Assembly (NCBI GenBank): GCA_963693315.1
Contig: OY856187.1
Coordinates: forward strand, 118,134,516-118,198,515
From: Diogma glabrata
Taxonomy: Eukaryota; Arthropoda; Insecta; Diptera; Cylindrotomidae
DNA: 64,000 nucleotides
Direction: 5' to 3'
Shown piece by piece: positions 45,790-57,095 of the stretch. The notes below the pieces were generated by a model, which searched no databases, was not told the origin of the DNA, and was given only the letters and a program-made list of their open reading frames with translations. The stretch's first letter is position 1; every line of letters begins with the position of its first letter. The position numbers were made by a program, and so were the translations under genes.

Positions 45790-45984
45790 TTATAAAATAT
45801 GGAGGGGCTGAAATCTCAAGGCTCAAGGTGTAATACAGTTTTCGGGGAAACGCTTTTATGAAGACATTGATTTTAGTTTTGCAAAATTTATTTCTGTTTA
45901 GAAATGTATTACAAACAAACACGAAACATCAATGCGTTGTCGTAAACTAATAACTGATCATAAATTAACATAAAAACATCATAT

Positions 45985-47592
45985 AGTCACCAGGCCCTCG
46001 TCCCTTTCATTTGATGATTACCGAAGAGTGCCAAGTAATGAACCATATGGAAATTGAAGAAAATTTGATTTTTTTAAAAAATTATGTAATAGTATAGCAT
46101 GGTGCATTATGAAACTTTTTCCAAATAGTACACCAGTGTGATACACTAATTCGAAACACCATAGTGTAAATTTTCTAGCAAATGGTTTAATGAAAAAAAA
46201 AAACATTTAATATACATACACGTTCAAGATAGAAATATGTATTTTTTTAATGTACATATAAATAAAATTGATAAAAACAAATATAAAAATATATTATAAA
46301 ATAAATAAAATTCAGATGTACCTAAGAACTCATATATAGACCAAATTCCCTTATTTAAATCTAAGTAGAAGCCGAATTTGTTTCTGTATCTGGTATGAAT
46401 ATTTTCCTCATCTATAATGAATAATAAGATTGCTCAAATAAACTGAGCACTTCGTGTTCTTTCCATTATATAATGCGTAATTGTGTAATAGTAATTGTGT
46501 TTTTCTAGTCTGAAATTCCGCAGTGTTCTAAAATTTTTAAATTATGTTACATGATAACGATTTTTTCGCCATACCAATGAGAGCCTTAAACCGCTGACGA
46601 AAGCCTTTTTTTATATTATGATTTGTCATTTGTCATGCCATTCATTACCTTCACTGTGTTAAATGAACGTGAGTGAATGAATGATTATCTGCTACATCTA
46701 AAGGCTGTTAGAAAGACGTTAATGTCTGAGGAATGAACACTACTTAAGTGTTGCAGTGTTTTATTAGATTCTTTAGAACTTCCACCGTTTTGTGAACTCT
46801 ACATAAATCCATAAATAAAACAGATTATTATATTAAACTATATAAAAATACTGGACGAGAACACAAGTAGCTATATGCGTATCACACAATAACTATACTT
46901 GTAAGTTGTACCAATAACTGAATAGCAAACTTTTACAAATTTACACAAACTATTGAAAACAGCAATCCTGTATGGTTTATCTCTTTTACACTATAGGTAA
47001 ATCTGTAAAAAAGTAAAACAATTATTTCTCTTTCTCAAAACAAATTATATTTTTCCTTTATTAGTTTTTGAAATAATGTTTTATCTGTAATAATATACCA
47101 TGGTGTATTGTTTGGAAATAAGTACCAAATAATATACCATTTGTAGAGGTACATTATTCGTCACTTTACGGTACCACATATTTTATACTTCCTGAGGCGC
47201 CTTTAGTACCACAATTTCGTTTTTTATTAATGAAGGGTGCAATTTTGTTTTAGAAAACAAGCGTAACCTTGTCCGATAAAAATTTGTCCGGTATTGGCGA
47301 GCACGATAATTAACATTTTGGAATGTTTGGTTTGTAGGAATCGACAGTAGCAGAAAAATTTTTATCAGGCCAGGTTACATGTTACGTTACGTTTTCAGAA
47401 TCAAATTTGCACCCTCCATTAATGAAAAACGAAATTGTGGTAGTAAATTTACAGAACCGGAATTTTCGGAGTTTGCCGATCGAAAAATCAGCCGAATCGA
47501 GCTAAAAAAGCTGTCGAACTCGTCAAGGACAGACGTCTCATGAAGGAAAAAATATGTGGTAATAATCAAATGAACAGGGCGAGGGCCTGGTG
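45985..47592. mobile_element. 1.6-kb element with ~37-bp terminal inverted repeats
   Basis: It starts AGTCACCAGGCCCTCGTCCC and ends with the inverse of AGTCACCAGGCCCTCGCCCT, followed inwards by TTCATTTGAT(G/T)ATTACC on both sides. Because repeat G runs continuously around it, it is clearly an insertion. Inside is an inverted repeat at 47198-47450 (ACCACAATTTCGTTTTT, ATTAATG, GGGTGCAA). No transposase is seen, so it is non-autonomous. The target duplication is unclear (ATAT near both edges). Confidence 0.8.
47198..47450. repeat. Internal inverted repeat of the 45985-47592 element
   Basis: Arms of about 50 bp (near 47202-47250 and 47400-47448) flank ~150 bp. The minus-strand frame at 47387-47569 crosses it and is probably not a gene. 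Confidence 0.65.
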
Positions 47593-47690
47593 ACTAATAT
47601 GAAATAAAGAAAAACGAGCATACAATCAGCATACTTCTCAAAAACCTCTCCATTTTGCGTTCAACAATTTCAATTTTTCTAAAAAACGAA

Positions 47691-48121
47691 ATATTATCTT
47701 CCCATACCTAATATTTTCTATTCTATTACTACATTATATTATTACTATTCTACTTTACTTACCCATTTACTAAATGCTGTTTTTAAATAATTACAGTAAA
47801 TAGACAAACATCAGTTATTTTTAGGTCTTTCAGTATCCAGGACAAATTTTTAAAATGCAGATGGAACGTTTTGGGAGTAGATTTTGCTAGCATTATAAAT
47901 TATTATTAGTATTATAAATTTTCAAACATTGAGAAACCAACATTACACATGCATTATTGTCGCTCGAACCATGTTGTAACTCGAACCAACCAAATGTGTA
48001 GCTGGTGTTACCGAAATAAATCTGCGGTATATGCAAATAATTAGGCATCTGATCAACCTTTGTTATGTGCATAGTTCATTACTTTGAAATTTTCAGCTGC
48101 CAGCTCTGTCAGCTTGTTAAC
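47691..48121. other. AT-rich spacer, 3' flank of the transposase relic
   Basis: No supported feature. The 3' terminal repeat of the mariner-type element was not identified. Confidence 0.35.
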
Positions 48122-49099
48122 TTAACTATATATTACCCAGACAATTTGTGACTGTAGTGCTCGAATTTCTGCAACAATGTTGGCCTTGAGTTCATGTGTT
48201 GTCTCGGATTTGTTCACATATACTCGCTCCTTCAAATAACCCCAAAGAAAATAGTCAGGTGCTGACACATATGGCGAATGCACTGGCCAATTAGTTTCCA
48301 AATTTTTGGAAATTATTCGCTCTCTAAAAATTTGACTTAAAAGTCTTATTGTGTATCGGGCAGTGCACTCCATCCTGCTGATACCACATATCAGGTCTGT
48401 TTGCAGACATAGAAAATGTTCTATCATAAACCGATACCGCTCTCCATTTACGGCTACAGCACTTCCGTCTTCATTTTCGAAGAAGTAAGGCCCAATCATA
48501 ATTTCAGATGTAATGCTACACCATACTGTATACCTAATGGGGTTCAATTGGCGTTGATGAATGACTCTTAGATTTTCATAACCTACAGTCCTGCTTATTA
48601 ACAAAACCATTCAAATGAAAATGAGCTTCATCACTCATAATCTGATTTTCAATAAAGTTGATTTCATTTCTGGCCAACTGTTGAAATTTAACTGCTAAAT
48701 TTAGACGTTGCTGATCATCTGCCGTTTTTAATTCTTGCATCAATTGCACCTTATATGGAAATAACAGTAAACCTTTTTTTAAAATGCGCCCTAGTGATAT
48801 ACTAGCCATTTCTAGCTGAGAAGAACGCCTTCTGGTAGATGTTTCTGTTATTTCGTTAACACTTTGCTCTACACGTTTAATTTTTTCTTCAGTGCGAATT
48901 AAACGTGGTCTACTGGTTCGAGGTAAATCTCTTACGGTGCCATATTGGTAGTGACGATGAACTGAGTAACGAATCATTGCTTCAGAGTGCGAAATTTTAA
49001 AATGTCGACGGTATGCTCTTTGCGTTAATATAATTGATCGCGTATTTAAATAATGAAATTTTATTATCCTGGTCTTTGTTCAGTTGTGAATCTCTCCAT
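48122..49099 (-). pseudogene. Mariner-type (IS630/Tc1/mariner) transposase, decayed
   Basis: The minus strand starts MERFTTEQR at 49099. After two stops and a frame change it gives LTQRAYRRHFKISHSEA (helix-turn-helix region), PRTSRPRLIRTEEKIKRVEQ and QIMSDEAHFHLNGFVNKQDC, with the first catalytic Asp in MSDEAHF. A frameshift near 48600 precedes IHQRQLNPIRYTVWCSITSE, IGPYFFENEDG and SPYVSAPDYFLWGYLKERVY, with the third catalytic Asp in PDYFLWG. The segment that should hold WFQQDGA-type second Asp is corrupted, and that residue is lost. It matches the insect group with VWCA/GPYFFED and DYFLWGYLK signatures. It would have cut and pasted its element by TA-target insertion, but now is inactive. 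Confidence 0.88.
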
Positions 49100-49294
49100 T
49101 ATTTATTCTCTCCTATTTATATAATCTGAAAAAAAAAAAAATAAACTAGTGGGATGGGAGAGGGGGTGTGACCATAGGGGTCACGCCAGGAACTTCCCGT
49201 AAGATTAAAAATTAACCAGTTACTGGATAAGGTATACTAAAATACCAAGCATAAAAAAATTATATAATATAATTTAACTGCATTTTCCAAAAAT

Positions 49295-50335
49295 ATTATT
49301 ACATTGGACCTTGATACGGAGCCAAGTTTATTATTTTGGACCTTTGTTAACTAATATATTTAAAAGGAATTTACCCGGGATAAAATCGAATCGTAAATTT
49401 GGGAATCTCTTAAATTTTATATAATTAGCCTGACATTCCAAAGAGAATAATTAAACTAAAATTAATATATATATTTACAATAAATACCTTAAATTATTAA
49501 CTGTTGATTGATGATCTGGTTCTAATTTTCCAATTCCCTTGACTAGCGTTTGATCAACTAATTATATTGGATGAACTAATTTGTGAACATCAGTTGTTGC
49601 TGTTGAATTACACCTTCGTTGTTCGAAATGCCCAATTGAACATTGCATTTGATCCTTTAACTTTTCATTTATATATCTGCCTTTGAATCCATGCGGTTTC
49701 AACAACCGGAAAAACCATCAAACAAACGATTGTCTCTAACTGTGGTAATAGCTTCGATCACTGTTATCCTTGCCATTCATACTTTCGATAACATCATTGG
49801 ATACTTTATCTTCATGTACTGCCACTTTTATAAAGCAGATTTCTTTTAAGATAATTTAAGTAAAAAAACTTAATGAAAACAAGAATGAAAAACTTCAGAA
49901 AAAATGTATATATGTAATCCAAATCACACACTAATGAAAACAGTGTTAACTTTTTTGTTTGATTTAATGTTTAATAACAAAAACAATTGAACATTTTCTT
50001 TTGAAAAGCAACAATGGAATGAATCTTTTTTTTTAAATTGCAAAATGTGATTTTGCTTTTGACATCTTATGATGTCAAAACAAAATCGGGTAATCTTCAA
50101 AATTCAGCAATGATTAACAACGACATCTGTTCATTAGTATTGGAAATAAAAATTTAGTACGTTCGTTGGCTTTCTATAATATATTCAAAATCAATTAGCA
50201 GTTAAGTTGGGAAAATTTTAAAAGTACTATTAATGTAAAAATGAACGGAAATTAATGTAATACATTTCTATTGAATTGAAAACAAAGAGGAATTTGATTT
50301 TATTATTGTTTTGCGATTATTGCGATCGTTACAAT
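49295..50335. other. Extra segment in the left arm (insert 1)
   Basis: The inverted match breaks near ATATAATTTAACTGCATTTT and resumes at AATATGTTTTATAGTACATA. The right arm is continuous there (about 56210-56240), so ~1.04 kb was inserted in the left arm or lost from the right. It includes the coding-like remnant at 49480-49830. Confidence 0.65.
49480..49830 (-). pseudogene. Unrecognised coding-like remnant
   Basis: One minus-strand frame reads AVHEDKVSNDVIESMNGKDN, a stop, RQSFV, a stop, WFFRLLKPHGFKGRYINEKL, KDQMQCSIGHFEQRRCNSTA, TTDVHKLVHPI, a stop, and LVDQTLVKGIGKLEPDHQST. There are three stops in ~110 codons, yet the residues are varied and unlike chance frames in this AT-rich DNA. 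No family is recognised. It may be a broken element protein or gene fragment carried by insert 1. Confidence 0.3.
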
Positions 50336-51414
50336 ATGTTTTATAGTACATAAATACAAATAAAAAACGAAAATTTACAAAACAAATATTAAGTCAAATT
50401 TGAAAAAAGTCAACAAAATGTGAATATTATCTCAATTCGGGTTTTTAAAGCCTAAAATACGCAAAATTAAGATTTATTTATTAAACGACACATCAATTGT
50501 AATAATTTAAATAGAATTTGAATGTGTGTGTGTAATCATATTTAAACTTAATATTATGCTAACACTCTGACTGCAAACTAAAATAAGTTGTCTAGACCGA
50601 TTCAGAAGGTATTGAAAGGTGAAGATATCATTAAAATGTTAATATTAAAAATGATCTCCAACACAATAGTCAACAACCTAACCTACCAGTAAGATAAAAG
50701 GTCAGCATTTGTTTGATAAACGCCGACCACTATATACAAGACGCCTCAAAAGCAAATTTGTTCTATATTTTTTCTATGTTAACTGAAACATTTTACCAAA
50801 GTTTCGTCAATGGCTGTTGTTGTGATATATTTAAAAGAATAAGATAAAGCTATATAGCCGAAAGTGACAAACGGGAAGTTGCAAAATTACCATAAACATT
50901 ACAAAAACTTATGCTTTAAGTTTCAACAAAATTGAATGTCAGGGCTGAGTGTTATTGAAGTTTAAAAAACGGTTGTTCAGCAGCGATCTACAGACATCCT
51001 ACTCCTTCGCCAAATTTGGAAAAAAGCTCATATTTTCTATATTCAAATAGACCAGAATGCATTTGTAGCTCATTTCAATTCAAAAGTTTCATCAAGATCT
51101 CATGCGTTTGCGTAACGAAAATAACACCCATTTTTCAAATTTTCTAAAAATCTCAAAAAGCAAGACAGCATTTGTTTATACAAATTTCATTATAAATTGT
51201 TGACATGATGACAATAGGAGGTAAATGGTCTTGACAGCGTTATTTATAATAACGCAAGAGCAGATTTTCAGTTTTTTTGAAACCACTAAAAACAAATGAG
51301 CCGATTTCGTTAGAAAAGGACTGGGCTGTAAGTTACGCCCCAAGATACATCGATTGTGACCATTGCCGTTGAAATCGGATCATCCGTTGTTAAGAAAGTG
51401 TTGCGCTAGTATTG

Positions 51415-52850
51415 ATCTTCCAATCCAACTAGTTCGCAAACAGACATCTTACAATCTTCACCTGCAGCGGAATGCCGGCTGTTAATCAGTCTGGGGTGGA
51501 TTTAAATGGTGAAGCCTTGTAAAACCTAAGGTGCTGCTATACTATTCCATTAAAGCGGTCACCCATCTATCCCCTGAGTATTTAAAGAAAATTTAGTTAA
51601 ACATAATGTATAAGTAAGATTTTTAACAATTTATTTGACATCGTATTAAGCATAACATAATTTTAAGTGATTAATATTTTTAATTACAACATAAACAAAT
51701 TTTAACATAAAGAAAACTAACAATAACCAAATAAAGAATGAAAGAATATATAATATAATTGACTTTTCCTTTCTGAGAATCGTTCTGTGTTTCACACGTA
51801 TAAGTAATTGATCGAGAAGGTGAATACGTCGAGCTCGCCACGTCACACGTCAGGATCTGAAGAGAAAGAACGGATCTGCACTTTACACAGATTTCACTGC
51901 TAAGAAAGAAAATGGAAAGTAATATGAATCAAATTTTGTATATATAATAAAAAGGATATATGTTACACTAAGGATAACAATACTACTAAGTCCTATGAAT
52001 CTTGATAACAACGGTTGAGTTCCAATTATATCAAGTGCAGATCGATGACCGATGTAGGTGTAGACAACCCTGCTACTGCAACGCTGGACGGTATTCTGCT
52101 TGTGTTTCAATATATGTAGATATATCAGATCCTAAGGATCAGAATTTTTATAAATTCTATATTTGGTTGAGATTATAGTTCAACTCGAATTCCTATTAAA
52201 CACGAGTCCCTCCAACACCCATCAATATTTAAATTATGCATTTACAATTATCAAACAGTTTTTTTCATTTTCTTTCTTTTAATTACTACACAGAAAAACC
52301 ACGAAAGTTCATGTCTTACACAAAAAAACATAAACAATCAATTGTCTATTAGTATACTCGTATTACTGCTTCTTTAAATTTTTCTCTTTTGAACAATTTA
52401 TTATATCACTAACATAATGTTTTTATTTATTTGTTTTTTTTTCCAATCACACAATTAAATCTATTAGGTTTCTTCTTAATCGTATCAAAGAACAAAGTAA
52501 ATAAACATACCAATTTGGAGAGACAGCCAACAAAAAGACAGCATCAGGTGATTTAAAATCCTTGCTGTGTTCCAATTTTTGTTAATTTAATTTTCTTGAT
52601 TGTTCTGCGTATGTAAATTTCATTCTTCCAGCATCAGGTGATCTAGAATCCTTGTTGCGTTCCAATTTCTTAATTTGATTTTTTTTTAATTACCTTCTCG
52701 TGCGCCCTCCAAATCCAAAAAGATATAACAATTTTCAACGTTCCACATTGCTTTGACAGACTCGATAGCAGCGCCTAATTTTCTGCCGTGGTCGTTATTG
52801 GAACATTAAGCTGCTCTCTATCGTTGAAATTTATTATTAATTGTTAGTAC
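51415..52850. other. Extra segment in the left arm (insert 2)
   Basis: Left-arm unit 1 stops after GTTGTTAAGAAAGTGTTGCG and resumes near 52855 with GTTATAAAAGCTTTGGACAA. The same unit is continuous in the right arm. Contents: a moderately G+C patch at 51470-51580, AT-rich DNA, and a direct repeat GCATCAGGTGAT...TTCCAATTT at 52542 and 52632. No gene is recognised. Confidence 0.65.
52542..52672 (+). repeat. ~40-bp direct repeat pair
   Basis: AGCATCAGGTGAT(T/C)TA(A/G)AATCCTTG occurs at 52541 and 52631, with GTTCCAATTT after both. Confidence 0.75.
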
Positions 52851-53600
52851 TTACATGATAGTGTTGTTCATAACGATCTGATCGTTATAAAAGCTTTGGA
52901 CAAATTTCTGTTCCCATACGACGATACACACGCACATACACACACATACATACTGCCAGCTAAAAATAACCTAAACAGCTTCAGGAGGTCTTGAAACATT
53001 CAAAAATTCCTATTTCGAAAATAGACCCGAAAACAATAACTTCTCATATAGAGAAATTAATAAACAGTTGACCAAGCGATCCACTCACGAGCCTCTGATC
53101 TTTTTGTCAAATTTTCTTAAAAAACTCAAAAAGTAAGATAGCAATTGTTTATACAAATATCATTATAAATTACTGACATGATGACAAGCAATATGGAAGT
53201 TTTATGACCTTGATAGCATTATTTAATCTCATGATGTTTGCAAGAGATGATTTTCAGTTTTTGGAAACCACTAAAAACAAATGATTTAATTTCGCTAGAA
53301 AAAGACTGGGCTCTAAGTTACGCTAGGATACATCGATTGCGACCATTTTCGTTAAAATCGATCCATCCGTTGTTGAGAAAGCGTTGTACAAAAATTTGTC
53401 TACATACAGCGATACATACATACACATATACATACATACATACATACACACACATACACACACAGACTGCCAGCTAAAGATAGTTTAAACAGCTTAAGGA
53501 GGTCATGAAACTTAAAGATATCATTGAAATTCCAAATTCGAAAATCGACCCAAAAACAATAACTTCCCATATCGGGAAGTTAAATAATATATAAACGAAA
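52850..53600. repeat. Left-arm units 1 (end) and 2 of the inverted-repeat element
   Basis: Units are bounded by palindromic AACTTC(C/T)CATAT-GAGAAGTTA-type words at about 53038 and 53569. Each contains GCCAGCTAAA(A/G)ATA, AAACAGCTT(C/A)AGGAGGTC, TGAAA and an ACATACACACATAC microsatellite (52925-52955; 53405-53463). The reading frame at 53238-53477 is a by-product of the repeat. Confidence 0.8.
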
Positions 53601-53984
53601 CAGTTATTAAATTTTACAATCCCATGGTGACTTTTGGTCCAACCTGTACAAAGAAGCATGCATTCAATTACGGTTACTAAGATCTTTCCGCATCAAGTAT
53701 CGCAGATATTTTTAACTTGTCTACTGACAAACTTTTTTCACGTACTGTTTTCACTATTTGCCTCTGTTGTACGCATGATGAAGGTTTATCTATCTTTCCT
53801 TTATAGTTGGCAAGTTGTCAGATTGGATCTGGCCCGGTTGCTATCCAATTTAAAGAGACATCTAAATGTTTGATGCCATTCATGAGTTTTTTTTGTGTTT
53901 TCAAGAAATGCATTGTTTAAAGGTTTTCTTTTTGAAAAGTCATAATATCTATTAATGTTCCTGACTGGGCGATATTAAAAAAGT

Positions 53985-54180
53985 TATGGAAAATATCGAT
54001 AAAACCGATATATTGATACATCGATAAATACCGATATATCGACAGGTATCGATATATCGATGTATTAGTGGAAAAGATCGATATATCGATACTTACCGGT
54101 TAATTTTGATAAATATCAATAGTTATTGATATTTGACATATCGGGTTTATCTGTATTTTTTTTATATCGATATCTTATAT
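53985..54180. repeat. ATCGATATATCGAT-rich tract at the centre of the element
   Basis: Many TATCGATATATCGATA and ATACCGATATATCG words form overlapping palindromes. Similar tracts flank the retrotransposon at 56385-56455 and 57022-57095. Confidence 0.8.
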
Positions 54181-54479
54181 AACATTTTTAATATTACCTA
54201 GTCCTAGTATAGCAGTAACAAAATACCTATAAGATTTTATTAATTTTCAATTATAATATTTAAATTATCAGGTCAGGGGTTTCGGCTTATGTAGTTTTTA
54301 TCTGAAATATAGAAATTCCCCCCTTTATGGGCGAATAGAATGATATTTTAAAAGAAAGTAAAACCTCTTACTATATTTTTCAAAGCAGAAGTATCGTTCG
54401 CCATATTTTTTTACGATTACCTACTTAACAACAGAATTTTGTATTATGTAGGTTCTTTTCTTTTTGTTAATTTTTTTTC

Positions 54480-55565
54480 AAGAATTTTCGGTATGCCCTA
54501 CGGCATTTATTTCTGATAATATCCGTTATTGTTTTTGGGTCGATTTTCGAAATCAGAATGTTTATGATATCTTTACGCTTCCTAACCTCCTGAAGCTGTT
54601 TAGACTATTTTTAACTGGCAGTCTGTATGTGTGTGTGTGTGTATGTGTTTATGCATCGCTGTGTGTGGATAAATTTTTGCCCAATGCTTTCTCAACAACG
54701 GATGGGTCGATTCTAACGGAAATGGTTGCAATCGATGTTTCTAGCGAAATTAAACCATTTGTTTTATAGTGGTTTCCAAAAAACTGAAAATTTTCTCTTG
54801 CAAATATCATGAGATTAAATAATGCTATCAAGGTCATGAAGCTTTCATATTGTTTGTCATCATGTCAGCCATTTATTATGAGATTTGTATAAACAATTGC
54901 TATCTCACTTTTTGCGATTTTTAAGAAAATGTGAAAAACTACATGTTATTTTCATTACGCAAACGTATATCTGTATATCTGTATGAAACTTTAATATGTA
55001 AATGAGCTGCAAACGCATCAGGGTTTACTTGAATAACGAAAATCTGAGTTATTTTCTAAATTTGACAAAAAGGTCAGAGGTTTGAGAGTGGATTGCTTGG
55101 TTAACTGTTTATTAACTTCTCGATATGGGAAGTTATTGTTTTTGGGTCTATTTTCGAAATCGGAATTTTTATGATATCTTTACGTTTCAAGACCTCCTGA
55201 AGCTGTTTAGGCTATTTTTAGCTGGAAGTATGTATGTGTGTCTATGTGCGTGTGTATCGTCGTATGTGGACAAAAATTTGTAGAAAGCTTTCTAAACAAC
55301 GTATGATCCGATTTCAACGGCAATGGTCGCAATCGAAATATCTTGGCGTAACTTACAGCCCAGTCCTTTTCTAACGAAACCAGTTCATTTGTTTTTTACT
55401 GGTTTCCAAAAACTGAAAATCATCTCTTGCAAATATTTCGAGAGTAAATAATGCTATCAAGACCATTTACCTCCTATTCTGTTTGTCATTATGTCAGTCA
55501 TTTATAATGACATTTGTATAAAAAATTGCTATCTTACTTTTTGAGTTTTTTAAGAAAATTTGAAA
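54480..55565. repeat. Right-arm units 2 and 1 of the inverted-repeat element
   Basis: Two copies (about 54505-55060 and 55118-55565) contain GTTTTTGGGTC(G/T)ATTTTCGAAATC, CCTCCTGAAGCTGTTTAG, CTATTTTTA(A/G)CTGG, TCTTGCAAATAT and GTTATTTTC(A/G)TTACGCAAACG. They are direct repeats of each other and inverse to the left-arm units. Confidence 0.85.
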
Positions 55566-56384
55566 AATATGTGTTATTTTCGTTACGCAAACGCATGAGA
55601 TCTTGATGAAACTTTTGAATTAAAATGAGCATCCCGTCCCGGGTTTATTTGAATATAGAAAATATAAGCTATTTTCAAAATTTGGCAAAGGAGTCGGGGA
55701 GGATGTCTGTGGTTCTTTTTTTAAACTTCAATAACACTCAGTCCTGACATTTAATTTGGTGGAAACTTAGAGCATAAGGTTTTTGTACTGTTTATAGTAG
55801 TTTTGCAACTTATCACTTTCGGTTAAACAGCTTTATCTTATTCTTTTAAATATACAAACAACTGCTGACCTTTTATCTTACCGATACATAGGTTAGGTTG
55901 TTGTGTTGGAAATCATTTTTGATATTGACATTTTTATGATATCTTCACCTTTCAATACCTTCTGAATCGATCTGGACGATTTATTTTAGTTTGCAGTCTG
56001 AGTGTATGTAAGTTATTAAATTTAAATATGATTACACTCACGTACACATTCAAATTCTATTTAAATTATTACAATTCATGTGTCGTATAATAAATAAATC
56101 TTAATTTTGCGTATTTTAGGCTTTAAAAACCCTAATTAGGTTACCTAATTTAGTTTGTAATTTTTCGTTTTTTATTTGTATTTATGTACTATAAAACATA
56201 TTTTTCAAAATGCAAAATGCAATTATATTATATAATTTTCTTTTATGTTTGGTATTTTGGTATTTTGGTATCTTACGGGTAGTTCTTGGCATGGCCCCTA
56301 CGGTCACACTCCCATCCCACTAGTTTAAATTAAAATGTAGTACATTAAAAAGGACCAATCATTTTATGAAACATCAAAAAAACC

Positions 56385-56455
56385 GATAAATCTGTGAGTA
56401 TCGATATATCGATAAGTATCGATATATCGATCGTTGTTTCGATATATATAGATAT
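56385..56455. repeat. ATCGATATATCGAT-rich tract, left of copy 3
   Basis: GAGTATCGATATATCGATAA and GTATCGATATATCGATCG occur here. The tract resumes beyond the retrotransposon at 57022-57095, so the insertion split it. Confidence 0.75.
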
Positions 56456-56460
56456 TTTAG

Positions 56461-57018
56461 TTTTTTTATTTCCAGTTAGGCATGTTTAGTGTTGATTATA
56501 ATAAATTATAATATAACGTCTCTGAATAGCCGAAGATACCATGCCAACTAGGATTAGGATTCAAACTACCGTTTCTCTGAGAAATTTGTGAACATTAATT
56601 TTAAAATTTTTGATGATTAAAATTACTAGGGAACACCCACGTAGGTAAGGAATTCAGTGCTACATTTTGTTATATAAATCGCAAAAGGATGGTCCTCTAT
56701 TGCCGCTCTGGTATGACGCAAATCTTCAGGTTCAGGCAAAATCGAGTTGATCTCCTGAGAAGTACGTTCATCCATAATATACTTATACAAAATATTAAAA
56801 TCTGCAACATTACTTCTATGTTACAAGGAATCAAGTTCATTGGTAAGATAAGAGTTACCGATCAGTTAAATTGCTCTTTGCTGGACGGTATCAAGACACT
56901 TTAAACTAGTTATGTACGCTCCACCCCATGTGTGAGAACAATACTCCATGTAGAGAGTCCACGTATAAAAGACTTTAAGACCAAAAAAAGCTGTTCCCCA
57001 TTGAAAAACTTACGTCAA
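56461..57018 (-). pseudogene. Non-LTR retrotransposon family 1, copy 3 (short 3' end)
   Basis: Read on the minus strand, it starts within the C-terminal part of RT (CGTAAGTTTTTCAATGGGGA, matching RKFFNSEQLL of copy 2). It continues through YMEYCSHTWGGAY and LDTVQQRAI with a stop, YKYIMDERTSQEI, and the C-terminus. It then has the shared 3' UTR (GGCATGGTATCTTCGG, TTCAGAGACGTTA, CACTAAACATGCCTAA) and a T-run at 56461-56468 (the poly-A). The FFNRVSHLWNALP block is deleted. TTGTTTCGATATATA (56434) and TTGTTTCTATATA (57019) on the two sides could be a target duplication. It is 5'-truncated and has several stops. Confidence 0.88.
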
Positions 57019-57021
57019 TTG

Positions 57022-57095
57022 TTTCTATATACCGATATATCGATATGTTATCATTCCGACATCGTTATTCGATATGTCGACAAGTATCGACATTT
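57022..57095. repeat. ATCGATATATCGAT-type tract, right of copy 3
   Basis: CCGATATATCGATATG, CGATATGTCGAC and AGTATCGAC words continue the tract interrupted by copy 3. Confidence 0.65.

Larger units (their letters stand above)
45790..47690 (+). repeat. Composite repeat G, copy C, split by an insert
   Basis: 45790-45984 matches the leader of copy B (ATATGGAGGG, CTGAAATCTCA, GTTTTCGG, CTGTTTAGAAATGTATTAC, AAACATCAATGCGTTG, GATCATAAATTAACATA). The next words of the leader (GCATACAATCAGCATACT, CAAAAACCTCTCCATTTTGCG) appear only after 47592. The A-rich array and tail are absent. Confidence 0.75.
49144..56335. mobile_element. 7.2-kb long-inverted-repeat element
   Basis: The left end AAACTAGTGGGATGGGAG is mirrored by CTCCCATCCCACTAGTTT at the right end. 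From outside in, both arms carry the same series: GTGTGACC-TAGGGG and CCCGTAAGAT; TTTTATAGTACATAAATAC with CCTAAAATACGCAAAATTAAG; CGATTCAGAAGGTATTGAAAG; GAGTGTTATTGAAG; then two ~540-bp units. The right arm is ~1.85 kb (54480-56335). The left arm is ~4.45 kb because it carries extra DNA at about 49295-50335 and 51415-52850. The centre is about 53600-54480. No transposase is recognised. Confidence 0.82.

Noticed and set aside
54464..54769. 101-codon plus-strand frame
   Set aside because: Lies in the repeated unit of the inverted-repeat element and includes a TGTG microsatellite.
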